Assembly (NCBI GenBank): GCA_013076295.1
Contig: RQOL01000523.1
Span: 62,001-126,000 of the forward strand
Length of the DNA stretch: 64,000 bases
Source: Sanderia malayensis
Taxonomy: Eukaryota; Cnidaria; Scyphozoa; Semaeostomeae; Pelagiidae
Direction of reading: 5' to 3'
Made by a program: the position numbers and the translations under genes. How positions within the stretch are numbered: position 1 is the stretch's first letter; each line of letters begins with the position of its first letter. The notes beneath the pieces are model-generated. The model ran no database searches. It worked only from the letters and a program-made list of their open reading frames with translations, and was not told the DNA's origin. Below are positions 23,801-37,317 of this stretch, one piece after another.

Positions 23801-24335
23801 AGAGCCAGGTAAGTCATTCAAGTTTATATACAATGTTAGCTAATTAAATAAATCAGATAAGTAATGATAGAGAGTGAAATTTAGTTGTCGGATTGCGTAG
23901 TAAGAAAAAGTTCGAGCCAGAAAAACAGTTAGGGACAGTTTATCTACCAGGACGCTGATATTAGACTAGAAACATAGTGATAGTGGCGCATAACAGTAAT
24001 GGGACATCGTGCAAATGGCCTCACTTGCAAGGGGTCATACGCTGGCGCATAAAAATCTAAGGGGAGGCGGATCAACTTTTTGTTACAAGAAAACACCTCT
24101 AGAAAACACGCAGAAGGAATTTATCCTCCCCTTGATTTTCACGCATCGAGCAACGTCCCCTTGCTTAATTCAACCACGTGCGTCATGCCTCCCTTTGTCT
24201 TCAACCTCGCGTAGTAATGTGTTTGCGATAATTTACCCTTTATTTTAAGCGAGAATGATCGAAAGTAAGTTAAACATTTAGATATCAGAGTAATCATGGA
24301 TAAATGATAATTATGGTTATATCACTGTAAATTGA
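23801..24335. other. Spacer between the inverted satellite arrays
   Basis: Unique-looking sequence about 535 bp long. A 79-codon frame at 24009-24248 has no recognisable feature. Confidence 0.5.
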
Positions 24336-25300
24336 CTTACCTTCACTTCATACCGAACCACTTACCTTCTGCGTCGCACACCCCATGGAACTACCTCTAC
24401 GCCATTGCAGCAGATGATGAAAGAAGTGCTAATTTCATTCTTATTTCATCCCAACTATTTAATTAGCTTGAAAAGTATTAAAATTCATCCGTGCAGAACC
24501 ACATCTTGAACCACTTACCTTCTGCGTCGCACACCCCATGGCACTACCTCCACGCCACTGCAATAGATGATGAAAGAGGTGCTAATTTCATTCTTATTTC
24601 ATCCTAACTATTTAACTAGCTTGAAAAGTATTAAAGTTCATGCGTACAGAAGCGCATCTTGAACCACTTACCTTCTCTGTTGCACACCCCATGGCACTAC
24701 CTCTACGCCATTGCAGTAGATGATGAAAGAGGTGCTAATTTCATTCTTATTTCATCCTAACTATTTAACTAGCTTGAAAAGTATTAAAGTTCATGCGTAC
24801 AGAAGCGCATCTTGAACCACTTACCTTCTCTGTTGCACACCCCATGGCACTACCTCTACGCCATTGCAGCAGATGATGAAAGAGGTGCTAATTTTCTTAT
24901 TTCATTCTATTTAATTAGCTTGAAAAGTATTAAAATTCATCCGTACAGAAGCGCATCTTGAACCACTTACCTTCTCTGTTGCACACCCCATGGCACTACC
25001 TCTACGCCATTGCAGTAGATGATGAAAGAGGTGCTAATTTCATTCTTATTTCATCCTAACTATTTAACTAGCTTGAAAAGTATTAAAGTTCATGCGTACA
25101 GAAGCGCATCTTGAACCACTTACCTTCTCTGTTGCACACCCCATGGCACTACCTCTACGCCATTGCAGTAGATGATGAAAGAGGTGCTAATTTCATTCTT
25201 ATTTCATCCTAACTATTTAATTAGCTTGAAAAGTATTAAAATTCATCCGTACAGAACCGCATCTTGAACCACTTACCTTCTCTGTTGCACACCCATGGCA
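24335..25300 (-). repeat. ~150-bp satellite array, inverted orientation (7 monomers)
   Basis: Seven monomers of the same satellite lie on the opposite strand. cttacctt occurs at about 24361, 24514, 24667, 24819, 24966, 25119 and 25271. Several share agaagcgcatc and tctgttgcacac, a subtype distinct from most of the direct array, so the two arms were homogenised separately. The last monomer breaks off at about 25300. Confidence 0.95.
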
Positions 25301-25307
25301 GTACCGG

Positions 25308-25362
25308 GTGTGTTACGGCGTGCATGTGTATATGAAATTTACACATGCACGCCGTAACACAC
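25308..25362. repeat. Perfect 23-bp hairpin at the satellite edge
   Basis: Arms 25308-25330 and 25340-25362 are exact reverse complements, with the 9-nt loop tatgaaatt. Each arm contains gttacggcgtgcatg. Two copies of acgctatatg follow at once. It lies exactly where the last satellite monomer is truncated. Confidence 0.9.
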
Positions 25363-27184
25363 GCTATATGACGCTATAACAAAACGCTATATGAAATTTT
25401 CGTTCCTGAGCGATCGAGGGCCTGCCATTTTACTCCTTTGCATACTTTTTTAAAAGTTATTGAAAATATTATACTGCGATAGAATAAAAAGAAAAGTGTG
25501 AAAAAGATAGAGGATCAAATCAAAGGAATACATTATATATAACAACTATGCTAGTAGTTGTGTAACAAAACCTCCAGTAGAAAAGAGTAAAAAGTAAACC
25601 CCCCCAAATAGCTCAGAAAACTTACCAAGTACGTTAAATGCTTGCTTCATAAAAATAATTTCACAATATCTACCACAACATCACATAACAAACAACATCT
25701 AATGTAAATAGGAATTGAAAGGACTAAGAACTTCTTCTATAAATTAATTTGGAGAGTTAATTAATACTCATCGAAATCACAGTGATCATGATTAATCATG
25801 GCAATCACGATTAAGAAAAATATCTGTTACTTAGTTTCTTCGTTTGAATATATAAAGAGAAGCAAAAAGTTTTTTAAATTAAAATTAAGACATTTCCCTA
25901 AATGATTTTGGAGAATATTAATTACAACTAAATATGGTAAAACCCAAATTTAAGTGATAATTTATTTATTTATTTATATCTTGATTCATCATTTCTTTTG
26001 CATTTGTTTCCTTTCAACGTTTGGGTAAGGTAAATCCGGATTCAGTTGCCTGGCCCGCTAGGCAACATCTCACCGGAGCACTGCCAAGATCTCGGTAAGC
26101 GGCTTGGAAACTTCATATCTTGGTCTCATTTCTGGAATGGTATTTACTTCATTGGGGCAGCTATTATACTGCATATTTCAGGCAGAAAAGCATTGGGAAA
26201 TGTCAGCAATGATATGACGTGTTCGTTTTAAATGCAAAAAAAGAAATTTACTGATATCAATTTTTTCGCGCTGAATGCCGGTTTAAAAGGCAAAAACTAC
26301 ATTTTCAACAATTATATTGTAATTGAAAAAAGGTCAAACATCTGTGTGAAATAGCTACAAGTCACAGTCAAAAGGGTAATTTCCGGAGAAGGGGGCTGGG
26401 ACGGGAAGCTGAATTGCCGCTCTTGTGCACACCAAGACTCGAACCACAGATCCAAGAAGGCAACTGACGGAGATGAGAATACCGAAATAGAAATTCAGAA
26501 AAAAGAAATGATTTTGTTTTCACAGAACGTCAACAATGCAAGCAATCATCATAATCAAACAAGTTGATCTCTCCCAGTAAGACATATTAATAGCTTAACA
26601 GTGCAAATGCGAAAAAATTACCCTCATTTATCTGTTTTTAATTACTTACCATTACCAATGACAAATGACAAAAGAATATTTCAATATAAATTACCTGAAA
26701 AAATACGATTTTACTTCCTGGAAAAATTTCGTATACAAATGTGACGTAGGTAGAAAGAAGAGTTGATGTTAGTGAATATAAAAATGAATATTACCAAAAG
26801 CTTCAATATCCCAACGTGATTAAAGGAAACATATAAAACTTTGTACACCATTTTAGTTTTAAATATCTAATCAAATAATTAATGCAATAGAAATATTCCC
26901 CTAAAGCTTCAACAAACCGACGCAAGGAACATGAAAAGTGCATTGAAAAATGAGATGTTTGATAAACAAATCACTTGAAGTGATGAGAAATTCCATGCAA
27001 ATTGATTGAATATTTTTATGAAAAAACCTAATGGTCTCGTGAATGAAATGAAGAAGTAAATATGGACCCATTTATGTTCCTCGCGTGGTCGTTTGAAAAA
27101 TCAATAAGAAAGTATAAAACATTGAATATCACATGTAAATCAAAAATCCCTTGAAGAAAAAAGTCAATAGCGCTGACTTCGATG
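25363..27184. other. Gene-free stretch downstream of plastin
   Basis: Mostly AT-rich sequence. A frame at 26046-26231 is followed by plausible splice-like words but matches no family I know. The plastin 3' UTR should lie immediately left of 27185. Confidence 0.5.
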
Positions 27185-30100
27185 TTAGATATCTTTTGAT
27201 AAACCTCTTGTCATCAAGCAGGCCAGCACTGTCAACACCATTTTCGGCTTCACCTCGACCAAATCTTCTGCCAAAGCATACACCCTTGCTCCAATCTTTC
27301 TTGACATTGAAATCGCATAAGTTGCATTTAGGTGTTTCTCCTGGAAATTACAAAATAGAAAATACCATAAACAAGAGGCAACAAAAACCACGACGAGGTT
27401 AGTTAAAGATGACCATTCTGCTAGCAACCAACCGGCACAATTCTTCATCGTCTGTTATTAAAAGTAGGGTCATTAATTCTTAAAAACCAACTGGGGGTGG
27501 ATTTCTTTGTCGAGTTCCTTTTAATTGAATAAACATCACTATATCGCTAGTATTTACATGCTAATGGGGCTATTTTCATTGCACCGAAATAAAATCACGA
27601 CCACACAGACAATGAGACATCGAGATCTAAGTTGCACGTCAAAGACAATAATATTGAGAGTGGAGCGAGCATGGCTCACAATAAAGTAGCTGTACAATAA
27701 ACTTGCTCCACCCTCGCACCTTTAAATTGATTTGCATGGCATCGACTCACCTCTTCGGTTGTTGCCTCGACAACCAGAGAATAATCAATGGAGCCAGGCT
27801 TGATGGCATCAATCAAATCAATGATGGGAAGACTGGTGGAAATGCTTGAATCTTTCATGCTTGTGATTTTTGTTTGCTTTTCAGCACCCTCAAGCTGAAA
27901 ACAAAAAACCCTCAAACCTTCTGGTAACGCGCTTAGAGAAAATAGGCTCAGGTTGCGTAAAAGAAAAAGATGAAAAATATAAATAACAAAAAATTATCCA
28001 CATGGCTTTAAAATTCAAGTACCAGGCAGACGCAAGGCAGAATTTTAGGTAGGTAAAATAAAGGTAGAGGAGGTAGATTGCCAGACTTTAAGTAGGCAAC
28101 AAGGTAGTGTTCCAATGTAGACAAAGTATAGAGGTAGACTCGAAGAATAAAATATAGACCAGCTTGAAGTAGACAACGTAGACAAGTAAACTCCGGATAG
28201 TCATGGTAGACTCGAGCTGAAGAAAAGTTGCTCGAACTATTCTATAGACAGGTCATAAAGCAGAAAGTTTGCAAAACAAAAAATCAGAATCGAGAAGAAA
28301 CCGTGGTTCACTCTTTGAGAAATCAAACAGCGAAGGCTATTGTTATAAAATGACGAATAATTAAATAGATAGACAATTGACTGCATACCGTTTTGTTAAC
28401 CCAATCAATAATCATGTTATCATTGATGGCCGCGTCACTTTCGGACAATTTCTGAAGAAGAGACAGCGTGTATGCCCTCATGAGTTGCCACACCAGTGCT
28501 AAGCGAACAAGATGTATACAATTAGTTATTTTATAACTAGTTATTTTTATACTTTTATTAGTTATTGCATCTTTAAAAGCTCCATAATGGTTCTGAAACA
28601 TTGTGCTTTTAAAAGCTTCACACGATAAAACATACTTGGCCACAAATTTCCTCAAAACATGCAACCGCAGAAGTAACCTCCGCTATACCACTTCCTAAAC
28701 TATTTGTTTCTATATTTAGACATTGTGTGTTTATGGCTGGGAAATTACTAAATTACTAAAAAAGACGGTTGTATGAACTTTCTTTCCTGGTCAAATTATC
28801 TTCTTCAAGACCAGTTCTCCCACAGATTTACTTACGTTAGTTTGGGTCACTTCAAGGAAGGCGTTTGAGTCCGTAGACTTGAGCTTAAGCTTGTAGCATC
28901 ATTCTCAGGTACCGATACAAATCAAGAAAAACAATGCAGATAACACAAAAATGAAAATGCAAGCCAGCCTGAAACTTACCAAGAACTAATGTCTTGACGC
29001 CATTCCTGATATCTTCACCGCCTATGCCAACAAGAGAGAACTTTTGTTGTCTTCCAAGTCGACAGCGTAGTTGCAATTTTCAATTTTCTTCATATTTCCG
29101 CCAAGTGATTTGTATGGAGGGTTTGTTCACTTTATCCCAGTTCACTACTCCGGGCTTGATGGCGTCAAACAGCTGTGGGCAAAACGATAGAACAAAGGTG
29201 TTAATGTTAATAGCTGGGACTCCCTGTGTGTAATGTGTTGTTGTTGCTTATTTTGTGTTGTGTGTATTATTTTGGGCGTGTGTGAATGTCAGTTTTTGTT
29301 GTAAAATTATTGGCTGCCAGCAAGGTGTGTTTTAGGTTTTTTTGAGTAAATTTATAAATTTAACAAAAAGTATATTAATAATCAATCATTATGTCTCATG
29401 TACAGCCATTTGTTATTTATTCATACAAACAACTTGGCAAATGTGTTATTGTTCGTAACTTTTTGGTATACATTTGGGCACGCCTGGATTTTAGCACAAA
29501 GAATTGTGAAATAAACAATAACAAAAATACCTGGAAAAGAACCAGTCCATTGCCAAGATCATTGTAAAGATGATTGACAAAAGGATTGACGCCCAAACTA
29601 TTCATCCAGTTACGGAAAGCTGTAAGTAAAAAACAATACTCATGAACATCAAGTTACATTGGGATATCAGATCGGACTGGAATACAGTGGTACCGCAAAA
29701 GGCCAAAAATACAAAAACTAATAGGAAAATGTGCAAGACAAACATGCAAATTTATCAGCAAATATAAGGATGCGCAGATTACTAACAGTAAGATAAAATA
29801 ATAAAACAAAAGTGTGATTCTATTATTTCATCTTGAAAGAAAAATGTGCAAAAATGTTGATTCTAGTGCACAGTTTAATGATGAAAGAGATAATCACAAG
29901 CTTCATTGTGAGTGAGTCAAACTTAATTGTAAATTTAATAAAAATACATAATATTATATATAAATTTGACCGTAGTAGTCATTATCATGAACGTATGATA
30001 ATGACTATACTACTCATAACTATTCACTGGATTTTTGAAAAAATCAAATGACTGGATGAAATGTGATCATATGTTTACAGGATGACTTTTGGATAACTTT

Positions 30101-33100
30101 TGATAAAGCTTTGTAACTTAATACTTGAAAACTTTAGAGATTGTTTGTATTTTAGTGTAAATACATTAATTCTATTTTTGACGGACTTTTTTCTTTCTTT
30201 TTCAACATACTTGGATATAGATATCGCAACAAAAGCAGCATATCTAGTTAACAATTTTTGCCTATACAGAATAAGGCCCCAAAATATTGTTTGCAAAACA
30301 ACCCCCAGGGTGGGCTTAATCTAAGATTTACGGTATAGGTGTAGCATTATGTCCCCATTCATTTGAAATCAATGTTAGCACTGAAAAGGAAATAGGGTAG
30401 AGCTTACTTTTCTCTTCTCTTGACTCTTCGTATGGTTCAATTTCTTCCATTTCTCCCAACTCTAAAGCTGGGAAGGTGTTGAATAGATTGGCGACAAAAG
30501 CTAAATTCAGCTTTGGATTTCCTTCGACAATGTCCTGGAAAATGAAAAATGTCAATTCATGCTTGTTTTGAATAATTGATGTAATATGCAAAAGGGCAAA
30601 AGGGCATTTTTTGATGAGAAAGTTTGGAACTTTCTTATCAACTTGCCAATTTGACATTATTTTATAAAAGCAAAAACTTGAAGTTCATTCAAGCATTAAA
30701 AATAGAGAATATTTTCTATTCAATAGAACATCCAATCATTAATAAAATTTGATATTCAGTCGCCCAAAGAAGCTGGTAAATGGAACAATAAAACAATAAG
30801 TAAAGCAACAAAAAATATCAAAAATCACATAAATAAACAATAAAGACAATGGTGAAATAAACAATTGAGCAATCAGTTAGATAAATAAGTGCATGGCATA
30901 AATGAACAAGGAAGTTGATGAGTGAAAAATAAGCAACAATTATGGAGATAAATAAACTAGGATGTCTGTAGGCAAGTTGTGGATAAACAAAACCCCAAAC
31001 AAATAGAGTTGGTTAAGTCTGTCTATTTATTTTGCGAAAAGCAATAAATTTACCAACCTTGGCTCTCAAGAACTTTCTGCATTTGATTCTATCTGCATTG
31101 CTCAAGAGCATTTCAGCTCGTTTGTTCAAATTACCAACCTAAAACAGACATATAAAAACATAAAATGTACCAGCTTTAGAATATTGAAAGATGCTACAAC
31201 CATATTGCTTATTCTGTTAGCTTTCAGTGTTTATTAAAGACACATATTTCCAACATGGCACTGAAATTATGTTTAATCTTCAGAAAGAAATATTCACAGA
31301 AAATATAATTGTATATCTGTTTCTTTATGCAATGTGTGTGAAGATTGAAATATTGCTTTTAAAATCGGAAACATGGCGAAACATAGTAAATAGCATTTGC
31401 TTATGGCTGTTTTAAATTGTTTTCAAATCGCGTGGAAACGTTGCAGATATAAGGTAGTTTTAGATAAACAGGGCACTTTTGCGGACCAAACTTTTTGTCA
31501 ACCGAGAAATCTGCGATTTTCTTACGAAAAGTACTTAAAATGGTGTCTTTAAATCACAGATTTCTCGGTAGACAAAAAGTTTGGCCCGCAAAAGTGCTCT
31601 GTTTATCTAAAACTACCCTATATCGGCAACGTTTCCACGCAATTTGAAAAACAACTTAAAACAGCCATAAGCAAATGCTATTTACTATGTTTCACCATGT
31701 TTCCGATTTTAAAAGCAATTTTGAAGTTCTGTACCGATCAAAGACTGTTCAAAGATTGATATGTACAGCTGATATAAAAAAGGTATACCATACCCCCATC
31801 AAAGCCTCTGGTCTGTCTATAATGCTTGGTTCAGGAGCAATTCTGTGAAGCAAGATCGCATATGCTTCTGAATCCTACACAAAAAATAAAAATATTTTAA
31901 AAAAGAGACTTGGAAGTTGGTAAAAAATAGAGTTGATGCTGATGCTGACATTTGACTAGTTGAGGTTGAGGGTTAAAAAATCCTCAAGACATTGACAGCC
32001 TAAGTCAAACAATATAAGATATCCAGGTTGAAAAAATGGGAAAGCACAGCCATAACAAGTAATCAAGTCTATACTGTACCTTGATGTCACCAGAAAAGTT
32101 ATTGATTCGTTTGTTTGATCCCGCCTTTTCAAGATGATAATTAACCCAGCGAAGAAGAAGTTCTTCAGGTGAGAGTCTCATCAAGTCTTCAAGTGTTTCA
32201 CCATCACGCAACAGTGCTGCAATATTTGGATTGCTAGACAGCGAAATTTTAGCAAATAAACCAATCTGAAAATAAAGTGCATGAAATCAACAAATTTATT
32301 CAGAAGACAAATTCTGAATACAAGGATAAACAAGGTACACCAGATGGTCCTTTTATTAGACAACAAGAAACAAATACAGAAAAGGAGCAGATAAAATTGA
32401 TCAATTTACAAAAGTTTACTCACTCTAATAATCTGCCAAAGCAGACCAAGAAGAAGATGAGATTTTCCTTTTGACAAATCCTCTGCACCAATATTTACGA
32501 CACTGCATCCAATAGCACTAGCAGAATTGACAACCAAGATTTGGTTTTCATGGATTTTGAATGCATTCAGTTGCTTTTTATTGATTGTTCGTTCATCAAT
32601 TGTGTCGCTAACTGACTGGTTGATCATTTTGCTAGGAAAAAAAATTAGCAACAATCAAAAGTAAATACCAACTGTGAGTACATATTTCTAAAACAAGGTT
32701 GTAAAAGGTTTTTCTGTGAGCATTGATATGTAAAAAGAAAGAGGTTCTATCCTTGCCTCTCTTAATTAGGCCTGTAACAGGTTACAAGCAGCCGTCTTAA
32801 AAAATGTTACAGTGCTGCTCCTTAAACGTTGGTGCCAAAAAAATTTGCTGAAACTAAGTACTACATGCACTGCGTAGAAAAGAAACACCTAAATATCAAA
32901 ATATAAAGAGAAATAGCAAGAAAGCATACCACAGCAGAATTCCATCCTTCAACTTCTCAAACAATTCATCATCACCTGCTTGCACAGAAATTGGAAGATA
33001 TGGGGCACAATCTGGATCAGAAGCGAGCACAGAGTTGATCCAGTCAGCAAAAGCTGTGCTTTCAGCATCTGAATGTGAATGTTTTGTACCCTCAGCTGAT

Positions 33101-35034
33101 GATTCTGAAGTTCCACCTTTCACCTGTACCTTGTCCCTCTTCTTAATCAGCTCTTTAAAAGCCGATGATTTGAACTTGTTTGAGACTGATTTGTATATCT
33201 ATAAACATTTAAGAGAACAATGAAATACCTCTGTGTAAAATAATACAGAGACACCCAACTGCATGGAATCTTTATGACATGGAACATGCTTGTTCAGAAA
33301 AACTTGCAAAATACCATCGATATAATAGCCATGGTAACTTACCTCCAAAAATTCATCAAACTCGATAGTTCCATTCTTATTTGCATCAACTTCCTTGATA
33401 ATGTCTCTCAGCTTATAGCCAGGAACATTTTCTCCCAACTCTTGGAAAGCCACTCCAATTTCGCCAGAAGTAATGTGCCCATTGTGATCTAAATCAAACT
33501 AAAATTAGAGAAAATACACCCTTATTAGCAATGTGTTTGGTTCCAAACCACCAAAAGCAATTTCCCATAAGCAAAATACTTGAAAGCTTCATAAAGATTG
33601 TTAAAAAAGAAGCCAGCTTTGATTAAAGAGCGGTGTTCCACTCAGACCAAAGGTTTGTTGGAAGAAAAAAATCCAACTTTAATTAAATATATGCTGTTCC
33701 ATTCCACCAAAGGCCATAAAACACAAGAGGGGTGGTGTGATGTACACACCAGCCTTGTTACACATATTTTAATCAAAATTTTCGACAAATAAGGTTTTCT
33801 AAGTTTGCAAAGCTCTTCATTCTTTAAAATTAAGTTGGAATATGGCTCTTGATAACAAAACTGCTCATCCTTTCAATAGTAAACAATAAATGCAGGATAC
33901 AATATATTGTGTTTTGTCTTTTTAGTGGATACAATCAAAATAAAATAAAAGATGTTCTTTGGGGATGTTTCTATTGATGGTATTATTATTCACTGCTCAA
34001 AAGAAAAGAATTGAAGCAAAAATGAATTATCTAACGTCTAACCGAACCACACACATGCTCATCTTATTGTGTCTAGCCTCAGTCATAATTTTAAAACTTA
34101 ACTGGCTCAAGTTCATAAACAATTGCCCTTTTTAAGGCACCAGTAAAGAATGAATTGTTGCAAGGCAAAAAGAACAAAATTTTAATATGGTTGTGAGTGC
34201 ACATATTTCAGGAATTATTAGATTCAACAATATATATCCTTTTTGTGGACTTTTTCTTCAACAAAACATGCAAAGGCGTGCGACAAGGAAACCTATATTA
34301 TCATTAATTTTGAGCAAAGATCATTAAAGCAACCATATTTCAAAAGTTGGCTCCGTATCTAGGTCATTTACAAAAATTTACAGTCAAGCTCCAGCCATGA
34401 TTACGGCCTAATTACATCAACACTTTGAAATTATAATGAGATGATGATTAGCATGCCAAACAAATGTGGAACATCAAAATTTTCTGGACTCACGGAAATG
34501 CTTGTTACTCTATCCATCGAGGAAATAGAAACAGGGAAAAGAAGCCTCTCACCACGGGCGAAAGTGAAAGGTGAAGCATTATCTGACATTAAAATTTCGA
34601 TGTCTCCTTTTTTCACGATACCTGTGGATATAGTTTCGATGTTACCCATAAATGTTGAGCAGTTATACAAATATATCTGTATTTGCAAAACTGCTAAAAT
34701 GCCACGCCACGCCTAGGCTGCGTGTGGTGAGGACAAGGAAACAAACCATCTCGAACTCTAACGGTTTTAAAACTTTGCAAGAACATGCCATCATGATACA
34801 AATCACCACAAGCCTAAGCTAGGACAACCCGGGAAAAAGAACAGTTAAGAGTACGGACCAAACGATTAAAGTTAAGTTCAGCTAGGTTCACTGATAATAA
34901 TAACTTAATTTAAGATCGAATTCGAGCACAACAAGAACAAACGCGGCAAAACAAACAAAATGAGCCCCGATACTCACTGCATCAAATTTCTCTTTCAATT
35001 CAGCAAGTTCTTCTTGCGAGAATGAACTAGCCAT
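27185..35034 (-). CDS. Plastin/fimbrin, actin-bundling protein (13 exons)
   Basis: Product: cytoplasmic calcium-regulated actin cross-linker with two EF-hands and four calponin-homology domains. Minus-strand exons: 34978-35034, 33343-33498, 32930-33198, 32424-32631, 32080-32265, 31794-31874, 31058-31138, 30408-30534, 29531-29619, 28980-29172, 28389-28498, 27751-27894 and 27185-27340. They total 1857 nt, about 618 aa, close to the usual 630. EF loops are [12 protein letters not shown] and [14 protein letters not shown]-domain words include [92 protein letters not shown] and [19 protein letters not shown]. Introns agree in phase throughout. In exon 28980-29172 the literal frame hits a TGA. One extra C (GGG at 29119-29121 on the plus strand) and one missing base (at 29052-29058) shift the frame out and back over about 65 nt. 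The gene is otherwise complete. Confidence 0.95.
31352..31719. mobile_element. Fold-back MITE in a plastin intron
   Basis: Arms of about 162 bp (31352-31513 and 31557-31719) are near-perfect inverted repeats starting attgcttttaaaatcgg, separated by about 43 nt. It lies in the intron between plastin exons 31058-31138 and 31794-31874. No clear target duplication was identified. Confidence 0.85.
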
Positions 35035-35143
35035 GTTTTCGGTCGATTTCTTGATATTCAATGTGATGAAACTGTTCTTGGAAGGAATGTGGGTTTAATA
35101 AGACCGATAAACTTGACTGAGCCAGTCCGACAACAAGCCTGCT

Positions 35144-35150
35144 TTTTATA
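35144..35150 (-). promoter_or_regulatory. TATA box of plastin
   Basis: On the minus strand tataaaa occurs 110 bp upstream of the plastin ATG. The same word survives in the partial plastin duplicate at 44863-44869, supporting its role. Confidence 0.55.
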
Positions 35151-35530
35151 ACCGAGCGAGAGTGATCACCCAACAAAATCAATCGATCAACTCAACTTTC
35201 AAACTCCCACACAACAAACTCTCGTTTTCGTCTCCTCCTGGTCACTTCCGTGTGCCAACGCCTCTTGCCATTCTTATTGACCATATATGGTTTGTATGAT
35301 GTCATCGATTCCAAAGCAGATGAAAACGAGGTCACAAGGCTGCGTCGTCACAAATGGATGTGTCACCTCTACCAGCAACTGTGTTCTTCTTAATTGCACG
35401 CGTAATGGCTGCGTCATTCTAATTGTCCATTGTGAACACTGCAGAAAAACCTGAAACATATTGATCTTTTACCACAACCTCTTAATCACCCACCAAGTCT
35501 TCTGCCTTAAGGTGCCAGCGTTTCATTATA

Positions 35531-36244
35531 CAGGGTGGGCCAAAAAGTCATTATTGTATCATTATGTTGAGTCAGTTTTGAGTAATTGTAATTTTAAAAT
35601 TTCTGGTCGTGAAACCCACTGTAATGACATTTCGTGTCTGAAAATTGACAACATTAAAAGAGAGAACAAAAAATTTAGAAATAACAAAAACAAAAAATAA
35701 TTAAACAAGATGTTCAAAGTGTCCTCCTCCCTGTTGAATAAATTTTTGAAGTCTTTCTGGAGCCAAGTATTAATTATTTTCCTAATTTTCCGTTGACAAC
35801 AAAGCCCGTGTCCATTCAATAGCTTGATTCGATGGCGCAGTATTGTATATGTTATTCTCAGACCAATAGAAAAGTTTTTGTCATGAAATTAAAAAATGAT
35901 TCTTTTTCTTTTCCAACGTTTTTCAATTTTCAAATTTTGGATGAAGTGTTTATTTTTATGTGATATTTTGGGCATATAACTTTCCTCGGAACAAGCTGAA
36001 AATGACAAAACATATGTATTGCTCTTCCAACGTCGTCAATTCTTATACATTAAATGTCATAGCAGCAGGCTTCACGACTAAAATTTGTAAAATTATAATT
36101 GTTCCAAAACGACAAAACATAAATACAAAATGAAGATGTCTTTTGAGTTAAATATCATTTGGTAAAAATTTGGAACAAGTTGTTCATAGGATGCATTTCC
36201 TAAAAAATATTTTGTTTATGAGGTTACTTTTTTGGCACACCCTG
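35531..36244 (-). mobile_element. Mariner/Tc1-like element remnant
   Basis: The TIRs cagggtg(g/t)gccaaaaa(a)gt face each other and are flanked by TA on both sides (35529-35530 and 36245-36246). On the minus strand, 35562-35819 retains degenerate transposase C-terminal sequence, including IQQGGGHFEHL in a broken frame. At 714 bp it is internally deleted. Confidence 0.8.
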
Positions 36245-37080
36245 TATATATATTATGAAATATCCTATTGAAAATGAGTTTTTATGTGCCATGTTCCATA
36301 TAGTTATATAAGTCCCCTCTCGTATAAGCCCCCACTCCAGAATAAGCCCCATCAAAAGGAATCAAAAATATATCAGCCCGGGGGGAGGGTGAATCGACGA
36401 TTTATGGTAGAGAGAATGGCGCAAAACAGTTTAAGTAACAGACGTAAAATAGCTTCAGTAAGATTTAATAGCCATCCCAGATGTGCTCATTATCTGTCAA
36501 ATATTCGCCATGTGGTGAAACATTTATTAAAAACATAGCCAAAAAAGTCTTTTAATAATAATTAACCAAATATAGCAATTACTATTTCAGAAAATTAAAT
36601 TCATTAGCTGGTAGTTCAACAAATATTAAATGATATTTTATATGTCCAATTAATGAGGAGTGCATCAAATGGGGCGCCATATTTGGTTTTCTGTTCTGCT
36701 GAAAAAATGACGCCGAAATTAGCAATTTGAAATATCTAATGATTTAAAATGCAATTATGTCTAATCATAGTTCTAATCGGCAGGTCCACTCTGTAGGTCA
36801 GCAGGCCAGCAGGTCAGCAGGTCAGCATGAGACTCGTGTTTCGAGAATTTTAGTACCTCGTTCACCCAAGGTGGGCAATATATTGCCCTCCTCTTCAATC
36901 AAATTTCAAAGGAACTGCCCACCGTAAACTATTGTTTCTCTTAAGAATAGCTCACCTTCTAACAACAACGAGGAGGGCGATTTACCGCCGCGCCCACCTG
37001 CTAAAAATCTTACGACCAGGTCTGCTATAAAACATGAACAGTGAACATAAATAGGCCTAAATTGTGAGCTAGTAAATATA
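36245..37080. repeat. Gene-free DNA, part of a larger duplicated block
   Basis: 36300-36370 carries a fragment of the ataagccccc MITE type. From about 36410 to 36750 the sequence is similar to 47530-47830. The block upstream of plastin was therefore duplicated together with the plastin 5' end. No coding sequence. Confidence 0.6.
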
Positions 37081-37317
37081 TAGACTCACTATATTGCGTC
37101 CCTCTGCCTCACTCGCTTTTGCTAGCTCCGTTGAGGGACTTATTAACTTACAGCTCAAAAAATGGAAAAAATCTCCTCGCGGCGACAAATTTTTGTCGCC
37201 TCAATCAGATTGCAGTATTTAGCTTTTAAAAAATGGCCATTGTTTACTTTGACCAATCACGTTCAGCCAAAATTTAGGCCAAAAAAGGAGGCTTGCAAAC
37301 CACTCTGGACTATAAGG

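Noticed and set aside
26046..26231. Possible small exon
   Set aside because: No recognisable motif, and the neighbouring splice-like words could be chance.
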